Assembly: GCA_023394215.1 (NCBI GenBank)
Contig: JAEXBH010000113.1
Coordinates: 1-5,225, forward strand
Reading direction: 5' to 3'
DNA: 5,225 nucleotides
Origin: Bacillota bacterium
Lineage (GTDB): Bacteria > Bacillota > Clostridia > Tissierellales > Peptoniphilaceae
Shown here: positions 1-5,225 of the stretch, piece after piece
Position numbering within the stretch: the stretch's first letter is position 1
How the letters are laid out: each line of letters starts with the position of its first letter
Translations under genes and position numbers: made by a program
Notes under the pieces: model-generated
Databases searched by the model: none
What the model saw: the letters and a program-made list of their open reading frames with translations, nothing else
Told to the model about the DNA's origin: nothing

Positions 1-1
1 A

Positions 2-886
2 CTTGGACTGGATTATGAGAGCTTAAAGGAAAAATATCCAAGACTAATTTGGGCCCAAGTTAACGGTTTTGGAGATGACGGTCCTTTGAAGGATGAACCC
101 GGATTTGATACAGTTGCATATTGGGCAAGAAGCGGGGCCATGATAGACTTGGCTGAAAAGGGAAGCCCTATAGTTCCTCCGTTCGGATTTGGAGATTCTT
201 CTACAGCTTTAGCTTTGGCGGGCGGTATTTCTGCAGCCTTGTATCAGCAACAAAAGACAGGCAAGGGACAAAAAGTTTTACTTTCCTTGTTGTCAAATGC
301 AATTTGGTCAATGAGCTGTATAGTTGCAGCTGCTCAATATGGGGATGAATATCCGAAATCAAGAAAGGATGCCATGAGCGCCGTAATAAACAATTATATG
401 TGTAAGGACGGTCAATGGATTACGGTTACAATACTTGATTATGAAAGATATTATTTACCTCTATTGAGAGCCTTGGAAATAGAAGAATATGCTAATGACG
501 AAAGATTCAACAGTGAAAAGTCGGCTAAGAAAAACGGTAAGGAACTGATAGCCCTTTTGGATAAGGCCTTCCAAAAATTTGACAGGGAAGAGGTTATAAA
601 GAGACTTAAGGCTGAAGATATAGCATATGGCAAAGTACAACATTTGAAAGATCTTCCTACAGACCCTCAAGTTTTGGAAAATAACTATTTGATTAAGGTT
701 AAAAATAGGGACGGTTCTGAATATTATGCTCCTATGAGCCCTGTTCGTTTCGGTACTACCGAAATTGAAAGAAAATTGGACGCTCCTTTGCTTGGAGAGC
801 ACAATGATGAAATACTTAGAGGCTTGGGTTACAGCGAGGAAGAGATAAGTCGTTTGTATGAAGTCGGAGCGATTTATAAAAAATAA
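2..886 (+). CDS. Family III CoA-transferase (CaiB/BaiF/HadA-like), 5'-truncated by window edge
   Basis: The reading frame is open from base 2 and gives 294 residues ending at TAA. There is no real start in the window; the TTG at 86 lies inside conserved protein, because the 28 codons before it already read as family sequence (NGFGDDGP at 23-30 of the visible part). Family III enzymes move CoA between carboxylic acids through an aspartyl-CoA anhydride. The GDSST motif holds the probable catalytic Asp (visible residue 65, bases 194-196), matching Asp169 in the GDSNTG motif of formyl-CoA transferase. It is followed by the family signature KTGKGQKV. If the match holds, about 105 N-terminal residues are missing, for a total near 400, the usual length. 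The segment around NNYMCKDGQWITVTILDYER recalls HadA/FldA 2-hydroxyacyl-CoA transferases, but CaiB-type or other donors and acceptors are equally possible. The enzyme is presumably cytosolic. The acyl-CoA dehydrogenase and crotonase downstream suggest it activates or releases the acid they process. Family confidence is high; substrate is unknown. Confidence 0.93.
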   Translation, partial: LGLDYESLKEKYPRLIWAQVNGFGDDGPLKDEPGFDTVAYWARSGAMIDLAEKGSPIVPPFGFGDSSTALALAGGISAALYQQQKTGKGQKVLLSLLSNAIWSMSCIVAAAQYGDEYPKSRKDAMSAVINNYMCKDGQWITVTILDYERYYLPLLRALEIEEYANDERFNSEKSAKKNGKELIALLDKAFQKFDREEVIKRLKAEDIAYGKVQHLKDLPTDPQVLENNYLIKVKNRDGSEYYAPMSPVRFGTTEIERKLDAPLLGEHNDEILRGLGYSEEEISRLYEVGAIYKK

Positions 887-919
887 TTATTTACGAGAGT
901 AATTTGGTAACGCAGGATA

Positions 920-961
920 CAAGCTTAAGGGAATTAAAATTTTAATTCCCTTACTTGCTTG
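920..961. repeat. Perfect 28-bp palindrome with extended arms (stem-loop or operator)
   Basis: Bases 926-953 form a perfect inverted repeat centred between 939 and 940, with half-site TAAGGGAATTAAAA. After a small asymmetric bulge (base 925 against 954-956) the arms resume as CAAGC (920-924) with GCTTG (957-961). It sits in the 109-bp gap between the CoA-transferase stop and the acyl-CoA dehydrogenase start. In RNA it would be a long hairpin. Neither strand has a T-run after the stem, so a classical intrinsic terminator is not supported. A protein-binding dyad, an attenuating or stabilising mRNA hairpin, or an RNase processing site are all possible. I do not recognise a named operator consensus. 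Confidence 0.8.
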
Positions 962-995
962 AAAAATAAAGGGTGATGATATAAAAGGAGAATAC

Positions 996-2132
996 ATGTT
1001 TAAGTTTACAGATGAGCAATTGGAAGTTCAAAAAATGGCGAGAGAATTTGCTGAAAAGGAAATTGCGCCATTAGCGGAAAAAGTTGATAAGGAAAAAGTA
1101 TATCCTGAAGAAAATATAATAAAGATGGCTGAACTTGGCCTTTTAACTATAAATATACCGGAAGAGTACGGCGGAATAGAACTTGATGAAGTGTCAAAAG
1201 CTCTTGCAATTATGGAAATTTCAAGAAAATGCGGTGCTACAGGAGCAATTTTTGCAGTGCAAATGTTGGTCAATGACATTATAAAGAAGCATGGTAGTGA
1301 AGCACAAAAGGAAAAGTATTTGGGTTTAGTGGGAGAAGGAAAGATAGGAGCCTTTTGTTTAACTGAAGCCGATGCAGGTTCCGATGCGAGTCGTATAAGG
1401 ACCAAGGCTGTAAAGACCGATGACGGCTACATAATTACGGGTACAAAGGCATTTATAAGCAATGTCGGACCCAATGCGGGAGATTACCTAATAATCCTGG
1501 CTTTGACAAATCCTGAAGAAGGAGCTAAGGGAGTGACAGCTTTCCTGCTTGACCGTAACACTGAGGGATTAAGTGTAGGAAAACAAGAAGATAAGATGGG
1601 ACAAAGGGGGGCTCCGGTGTCTGAAATTGTCCTTAATAATTGCAAGGTTGGAGAAGATCAAATACTTGGTAAGGTAGGAGAAGGCTTTAAAATAGCCATG
1701 GAAGGCCTTGATGGAGGAAGGATAAGCATAGCATCGGTAGCTTACGGTTTAGGTTATGAAGCTTTGCAATTAGCTATAAAGTATGGAAAGGAGAGGGTGC
1801 AATTCGGAAAACCTATAATTAAAAATCAAGGTTTGGAATGGTATATCTCCGATATGGGAACAAAACTTGAAGCTTCAAGATTGTTGATTTTAAATGCTGC
1901 AGGTATGCGTGATAACGGAGACAATATCACAAAAGAAGCGGCTATGGCTAAGTATTATGCTACAGAGGTAGCATCATTTGTAGCGGATTTATCTCTGCAA
2001 ATTCATGGCGGTTACGGGTATATGAAGGAATATGCCATAGAAAGAATTTATAGGGATGTAAGACTTACAAGGATTTATGAGGGTACGTCGGAAATTCAAA
2101 AATTGGTAATAGCAAGACAATTAATCAAATAG
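996..2132 (+). CDS. Acyl-CoA dehydrogenase, short-chain/butyryl-CoA dehydrogenase-like
   Basis: This 378-residue protein has the normal length and three-part layout of FAD acyl-CoA dehydrogenases: an N-terminal helical domain (about 1-115), a middle beta domain with the flavin/substrate motif LTEADAGSD (about 122-130), and a C-terminal helical domain. The last carries ERVQFGKPI, the QIHGGYGYMKEY cofactor motif and IYEGTSEIQ. Glu362 (bases 2079-2081) is in the position of the catalytic base of butyryl-CoA dehydrogenases (Glu367 region). The reaction would be FAD-linked interconversion of acyl-CoA and trans-2-enoyl-CoA, with electrons passed through an electron-transfer flavoprotein; no etfAB is in the window. 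AAGGAG at 985-990, 5 nt before ATG, supports the start. The protein resembles clostridial Bcd in outline but differs in the substrate-side motif (LTEADAGSD instead of LTEPNAGTD), so the chain is uncertain: butyryl-, branched, aryl- or betainyl-CoA. A 51-bp gap links it to the crotonase gene, probably cotranscribed. Confidence 0.93.
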   Translation: MFKFTDEQLEVQKMAREFAEKEIAPLAEKVDKEKVYPEENIIKMAELGLLTINIPEEYGGIELDEVSKALAIMEISRKCGATGAIFAVQMLVNDIIKKHGSEAQKEKYLGLVGEGKIGAFCLTEADAGSDASRIRTKAVKTDDGYIITGTKAFISNVGPNAGDYLIILALTNPEEGAKGVTAFLLDRNTEGLSVGKQEDKMGQRGAPVSEIVLNNCKVGEDQILGKVGEGFKIAMEGLDGGRISIASVAYGLGYEALQLAIKYGKERVQFGKPIIKNQGLEWYISDMGTKLEASRLLILNAAGMRDNGDNITKEAAMAKYYATEVASFVADLSLQIHGGYGYMKEYAIERIYRDVRLTRIYEGTSEIQKLVIARQLIK

Positions 2133-2183
2133 TATGCAAAATGATTTAACCGATAAGGCTTAAAAGAGATTTAGGAGTAGAAA

Positions 2184-2954
2184 ATGAATAATGTTATACT
2201 TGAAAAAAACGGTAAAATAGCAAAGATAATAATCAACAGACCTAAAGTGCTTAATGCATTGAACTCTGAAACCTTGGATGAGATTTTAGAGGCGGTTAGG
2301 AATGTTGAAAGTGATGAATCCGTTAGGGTCGTGATAGTTACAGGAAGCGGAGAAAAGGCATTCGTTGCGGGGGCTGATATTTCCGAAATGGTTAAGATAG
2401 GTTCTGTAGAAGGCTATCAGTTTGCCAAAAAAGGACAGGATACTTTTCAGGCTATAGAGGATGGTAAGAAATTCTATATTGCGGCAGTAAACGGATTTGC
2501 CTTGGGCGGCGGATGTGAATTGGCAATGGCTTGTGATATGAGAATAGCGTCGGAAAATGCCAAGATGGGACTTCCGGAAGTAACACTTGGAGTTATTCCG
2601 GCTTTTGGCGGAACTCAAAGGCTTCCTAAGCTTGTAGGACTTGGAAAGGCCAAGGAACTTATGGCTACGGCAGCTATGCTTACAGCTTTTGAAGCTGAGA
2701 AATGGGGTTTGGTAAATCACGTGGTAAAGCCTGAAAATCTTTTGGATAAGGCGGAAGAAGTGGCAAATAAGGTTATAAAAAATTCAAGTTTTGCCATAGG
2801 TCACGGCTTGGAAGCTATGAATCAATCAACTCAAATCAAGCTTAAGGACGGATTGGAAATAGAAGCCTTGATGTTTGCAAAATTATTCGGACATCCGGAT
2901 CAAAGGGAAGGAATGGAAGCTTTTTTGGAAAAAAGGAAGGCGGATTTTAAATAA
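2184..2954 (+). CDS. crt: Enoyl-CoA hydratase / 3-hydroxybutyryl-CoA dehydratase (crotonase, Crt-like)
   Basis: This 256-residue protein is a full-length crotonase-fold enzyme. AGADI (62-66) and the ALGGG segment (106-110) supply the oxyanion hole. Glu112 in GGGCELAM and Glu132 in GLPEVTLG are the two catalytic acids, with the same 20-residue spacing as Glu144/Glu164 of rat mitochondrial hydratase. FGGTQRLPKLVG (141-152) and GLVNHVV (175-181) complete the signature. With both Glu kept, a true hydratase/dehydratase is more likely than an isomerase or hydrolase. The N-terminal stretch NNVILEKNGKIAKI and the text around NRPKVLNALNSETL are very close to clostridial Crt as I remember it, so crotonyl-CoA hydration or 3-hydroxybutyryl-CoA dehydration is the best guess. 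CaiD-type betainyl-CoA hydratases share the same motifs and cannot be excluded. AGGAG at 2173-2177, 6 nt before ATG, supports the start. It is the last gene of its unit, followed by a terminator. It is probably cytosolic. Confidence 0.93.
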   Translation: MNNVILEKNGKIAKIIINRPKVLNALNSETLDEILEAVRNVESDESVRVVIVTGSGEKAFVAGADISEMVKIGSVEGYQFAKKGQDTFQAIEDGKKFYIAAVNGFALGGGCELAMACDMRIASENAKMGLPEVTLGVIPAFGGTQRLPKLVGLGKAKELMATAAMLTAFEAEKWGLVNHVVKPENLLDKAEEVANKVIKNSSFAIGHGLEAMNQSTQIKLKDGLEIEALMFAKLFGHPDQREGMEAFLEKRKADFK

Positions 2955-2988
2955 TTCTCATATAATTAAACGAAATTACTAATACTTG

Positions 2989-3024
2989 TTGACGGGTCGG
3001 AGTTATTTTATTCTGACCCGTTAA
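2989..3024 (+). terminator. Intrinsic terminator after the crotonase gene
   Basis: A GC-rich hairpin lies 34 nt beyond the crotonase stop. The 5' arm ACGGGTCGGAG (2992-3002) pairs with TTCTGACCCGT (3011-3021), with two G-U pairs, and the stem extends outward through 2989-2991/3022-3024. The loop is short and AT-only (about 3004-3009). The stem is followed by a weak T-run (TTTT at 3027-3030). The T-run is short and starts 2 nt after the stem, so efficiency may be moderate. It separates the acyl-CoA cluster from the regulator unit. Confidence 0.78.
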
Positions 3025-3081
3025 ACTTTTAGAATTTAAATAGTTAGTCCTTATAAACTTATGTTATTTTATTAATTTTTC

Positions 3082-3109
3082 TATACATTTATTAAATTTA
3101 TGTTATAAT
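3082..3109 (+). promoter_or_regulatory. Sigma-A-type promoter with extended -10, upstream of the response regulator
   Basis: A perfect TATAAT at 3104-3109 is preceded by TG at 3101-3102, forming an extended -10 (TGnTATAAT). A modest -35 candidate TATACA (3082-3087, four of six matches to TTGACA) lies 16 nt upstream. The surrounding region is very AT-rich, as is common for promoters in such genomes. Transcription would start near 3116, giving a short leader of about 20 nt that includes the AAGGAG ribosome site at 3125-3130. The position after a terminator and before the first gene of the next unit supports it. Confidence 0.72.
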
Positions 3110-3136
3110 TTACTTATAGAAAATAAGGAGAGTTAG

Positions 3137-3853
3137 ATGAGTTTAAGGATATTATTGGTAAATCCGGACCAAGAGTTCATTGATAATTTTACCTATAGCT
3201 TTAAGACGGAAGATTATGAAATAGTATCGGCATTGACTATTTCTAGCGCTTTGGACCAATTCAGATCTAAGGATTTTGATTTGGTAGTGATGGATATGCG
3301 CTTCGCAGATGGAACGGGCTTGGATTTAAAAAGAAAGATGAATGAAATTAAGGATACTCCGACTATTGTGGTATCTGAGGACAGTGAACCAAACAACAAG
3401 GTATTAGCGCTTGAGTATGGATGTGATGATTATATCGTTAGTCCTTTTTATTTGCTCGAATTAAAGGCAAGGATAAGGGCGGTTCTTCGCAGAAGTAAGG
3501 AAAATAAGCAGGTTAAGCTTGTAAATGAATCAAGCGACACTCTTGTAAAAGGCTTGTTTGAGTTTAATATCTTAGGCAGAAAGGTTAAGGTTGATACGGT
3601 TGAGTTGGACTTGACAGGCAAGGAATTTGACCTTTTGTATATCCTTGTATCAAATAAGCAAAAGGTATTTTCCAGAAGAGACCTTGCGGATGAGCTTTGG
3701 AACGGCATTGATGAGTCAAATATAAGAACTGTTGATGTTCATATAAGAAGGCTTAGGGAAAAGTTGGAACCTACCAAGGCGGATAAGCTTATTCAAACCA
3801 GTTGGGGAGAAGGCTACTATTATGATGACAGCATAAAGAAACATAGGAGATAG
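3137..3853 (+). CDS. OmpR/PhoB-family response regulator with atypical receiver domain
   Basis: This 238-residue protein has an N-terminal receiver (about 3-118), a linker (about 119-145) and a C-terminal winged-helix DNA-binding domain (about 146-230). The latter shows LTGKEFDLLYIL, the VFSRRDLADELW stretch and the recognition helix RTVDVHIRRLREKL (197-210), then the closing WGEGYYY hairpin. The phosphoacceptor Asp53 (VMDMRF) is present, and Ser80 fills the switch Thr/Ser place. The usual acidic pair at the start of the domain reads Asn9-Pro10, leaving only Asp11. The invariant Lys of the KPF motif is Ser102 (IVSPF). Mg2+ binding and phosphoryl signalling are therefore likely altered or lost; dimerisation and DNA binding look intact. 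AAGGAG at 3125-3130, 6 nt before ATG, sets the start. No histidine kinase is adjacent. The following pepF gene starts 4 nt after its stop, so the two are likely cotranscribed and may be translationally coupled. The target genes are unknown. Confidence 0.93.
   Translation: MSLRILLVNPDQEFIDNFTYSFKTEDYEIVSALTISSALDQFRSKDFDLVVMDMRFADGTGLDLKRKMNEIKDTPTIVVSEDSEPNNKVLALEYGCDDYIVSPFYLLELKARIRAVLRRSKENKQVKLVNESSDTLVKGLFEFNILGRKVKVDTVELDLTGKEFDLLYILVSNKQKVFSRRDLADELWNGIDESNIRTVDVHIRRLREKLEPTKADKLIQTSWGEGYYYDDSIKKHRR
3845..3849 (+). promoter_or_regulatory. Ribosome binding site for pepF, inside the end of the regulator gene
   Basis: AGGAG at 3845-3849 lies in the last codons of the response regulator, 8 nt before TTG at 3858. 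It decides the TTG start of pepF: the next in-frame ATG (3891) would remove the conserved N-terminus (TDKYRWNLESMY) and has no comparable site before it. The position implies that ribosomes finishing the regulator can re-initiate on pepF. Confidence 0.7.
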
Positions 3854-3857
3854 GAAG

Positions 3858-5225
3858 TTGACAGATAAGTATAGATGGAACCTTGAGAGCATGTATGAAA
3901 ATGACGAGCTTGCAAGGGATGATTTAAAATATATTGAAGAAAATTTGGAAAAAGTTGAAGCTTTAAAAACTGACGCTAAAAATAACCTAAAAGATTTATT
4001 GCTATTAAATACCGATTTAAATAGGAAATTATATAAGGTTTGGACTTATTCAAACATGAGAAAGGATGAAAATTCCAAAATAAGTAAGTATCAAAAGCTT
4101 AATATGGAAGTTGATGCCGTTGCAACTAAGCATTTTGCAGCATTTGCTTTTTTGAAACCTCTGCTTTTATCTTTGACTGAAGAAGAGGCGAACAAACTTT
4201 TAACCGATCCGCAATTGGAGATTTATAAGTTGAGCTTGGAGAGAATTTTTAGATACAGGCCGCATACTTTGAGTGATAAGGAAGAGTTTATCTTATCATC
4301 TTTATCTACTACAGTTGCTTCATCGAGTGATATTTACTATTTCCTGACAAATGCGGATATGAGATTTCCAAAGCTTGAAAGTACTGAAAAGGAACTTAAA
4401 AATTCAACCTTTGTTGAGTTGCAAAATGACGAAAACAGGGAGATACGTAAAGAGTCTTTTAAGAAGTTTTATGATACTTATGCTTCATTTTCAAATACCA
4501 TAGCGAGTACCTATTATGCTAATTTGAATGCTAAGGCAAGTCTTGCAAAGCTTAGGAATTTTGCTTCCGTAAGACAGGAATACCTATTTGAAGATGATGT
4601 TGACGAAAGGGTATATGATGCCTTGATAGAAAGTGTTCATAAGAACTTACCGGCTTTTCACAAGTATTATGCTTTAAAAAAGAAGGCATTGGGTCTTGAC
4701 GAACAGCATATGTATGATGTATATATGCCTATTTCTAAAGGCTTTGATAAAAAATACAGCTTTGAAGAAGCCAAGGAATTGGTTTTGGAATCAATTAAAC
4801 CCCTTGGGGCTGATTACGAAAAAATTTACAAGACTGCCTTTGAAGATAGGTGGATAGATGTTGAACCGAGAGAAGGAAAGAGGGGGGGAGCGTATTCGTC
4901 AGGCTCTTATGATTCTTATCCTTTTGTCCTTTTGAATTTTAACGGAACCCTTGATTCGGTATTTACTTTGGCTCATGAAATGGGTCATTCTATGCACAGC
5001 TATTATGACAGATCAAGCAATGATTTCCTACATTCAGGTTACACCATATTTGTAGCGGAAGTTGCTTCCACTTTCAATGAAGCCTTGCTTCTTGATATGC
5101 TTATGAAGAGGGCTGAGACTAAGGAAGAAAAAATTTACTTGTTGGATTTCTATATAGATAATTATAAGTCAACTGTATTCAGACAAACTATGTTTGCCGA
5201 GTTTGAAAGAGAAGTCCATAAGAGG
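3858..5225 (+). CDS. pepF: Oligoendopeptidase F (M3B zinc metallopeptidase), 3'-truncated by window edge
   Basis: An open frame of 456 codons starts at TTG and continues past the right edge; PepF is usually near 600 residues, so roughly 140 C-terminal residues are missing. The N-terminus (TDKYRWNLESMYEND) is the typical PepF opening and supports the TTG start. A long helical region (about 20-330) is followed by the family motif RGGAYSSGSYD (about 342-352) and the zinc site HEMGH, with His373 and His377 as ligands and Glu374 as catalytic base. Glu401 in AEVASTFNE, 28 residues after His373, fits the third zinc ligand of M3 enzymes. There is no signal peptide, so it is cytosolic. The family cleaves short peptides of roughly 7-17 residues, in peptide nutrition and turnover. 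It starts 4 nt after the regulator stop and probably shares its promoter. A run of seven G (4882-4888) falls inside the RGGAYS motif. No damage is visible in the part shown. Confidence 0.94.
   Translation, partial: MTDKYRWNLESMYENDELARDDLKYIEENLEKVEALKTDAKNNLKDLLLLNTDLNRKLYKVWTYSNMRKDENSKISKYQKLNMEVDAVATKHFAAFAFLKPLLLSLTEEEANKLLTDPQLEIYKLSLERIFRYRPHTLSDKEEFILSSLSTTVASSSDIYYFLTNADMRFPKLESTEKELKNSTFVELQNDENREIRKESFKKFYDTYASFSNTIASTYYANLNAKASLAKLRNFASVRQEYLFEDDVDERVYDALIESVHKNLPAFHKYYALKKKALGLDEQHMYDVYMPISKGFDKKYSFEEAKELVLESIKPLGADYEKIYKTAFEDRWIDVEPREGKRGGAYSSGSYDSYPFVLLNFNGTLDSVFTLAHEMGHSMHSYYDRSSNDFLHSGYTIFVAEVASTFNEALLLDMLMKRAETKEEKIYLLDFYIDNYKSTVFRQTMFAEFEREVHKR

Noticed and set aside
86..88. 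TTG at 86 as the start of the CoA-transferase
   Set aside because: The frame is open to the window edge and the upstream codons encode conserved family residues; the catalytic Asp would be only 37 residues from the start, far too close.
461..802. Minus-strand open frames opposite the CoA-transferase, and similar ones at 1028-1405, 2286-2720, 3214-3399 and 3448-3708
   Set aside because: They lie fully inside well-supported genes, have no family motifs, and their composition is what the reverse complement of the sense genes would give.
926..953. Palindrome as an intrinsic terminator
   Set aside because: No T-run follows the stem on either strand, and the stem centre is A/T only.
955..985. Possible promoter TTGCTT (955-960) with TATAAA (980-985) before the acyl-CoA dehydrogenase
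   Set aside because: The spacing is 19 nt and the start point would fall beyond the ribosome binding site at 985-990, giving a transcript lacking it.
887..995. Riboswitch or T-box leader before the acyl-CoA dehydrogenase
   Set aside because: The gap is only 109 bp and I see no conserved core of the classes I know; only the palindrome stands out.
2146..2163. Small hairpin TTAACC/GG(C)TTAA between the dehydrogenase and crotonase genes
   Set aside because: Six AT-rich pairs with a bulge and a 5-nt loop; too weak and no T-run follows.
3059..3106. Direct repeat TTATGTTAT at 3059-3067 and 3098-3106 as a regulator binding site
   Set aside because: Very AT-rich sequence where 9-bp repeats arise easily; the 39-bp spacing does not fit the roughly 11-bp tandem sites typical of OmpR/PhoB proteins.

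Overview
The window looks like a chromosomal segment from a low-GC, Gram-positive, fermentative anaerobe. The composition is AT-rich (upper 30s % GC by eye), Ile is often ATA and Arg AGA/AGG, and the AAGGAG-type ribosome binding sites are strong. Together with an acyl-CoA fermentation gene set, this suggests Clostridia/Tissierellia (for example a Peptoniphilus-like group). That placement is inference; there is no rRNA or other marker here. All five genes are on the + strand, and both end genes are cut by the window edges.

Bases 1-2954 hold an acyl-CoA metabolism cluster: the C-terminal ~294 residues of a family III CoA-transferase (catalytic Asp visible), a complete FAD acyl-CoA dehydrogenase of the butyryl-CoA dehydrogenase type (catalytic Glu visible), and a complete crotonase/enoyl-CoA hydratase very like clostridial Crt (both catalytic Glu visible). 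Together they could load CoA onto an acid, interconvert acyl- and 2-enoyl-CoA, and hydrate or dehydrate the C=C bond. The same three families make up the core of the carnitine (caiB/caiA/caiD) operon. The transferase also resembles HadA/FldA enzymes of amino-acid fermentation. The physiological substrate therefore stays open. The gap between transferase and dehydrogenase holds a perfect 28-bp palindrome with no T-run. A convincing intrinsic terminator (about 2989-3024) closes the cluster.

Bases 3037-5225 are a separate transcription unit. An extended -10 promoter (about 3082-3109) drives an OmpR/PhoB-type response regulator. Its stop is followed 4 nt later by a TTG-started oligoendopeptidase F gene (pepF), which runs off the right edge with its HEMGH zinc site intact. 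The regulator keeps the phosphorylatable Asp53 but has Asn-Pro in place of the usual acidic pair and Ser102 in place of the invariant Lys, and no histidine kinase is adjacent. This atypical receiver coupled to a cytosolic peptidase is the most noteworthy point in the window. I see no mobile element, CRISPR array, tRNA/rRNA or recognised riboswitch.
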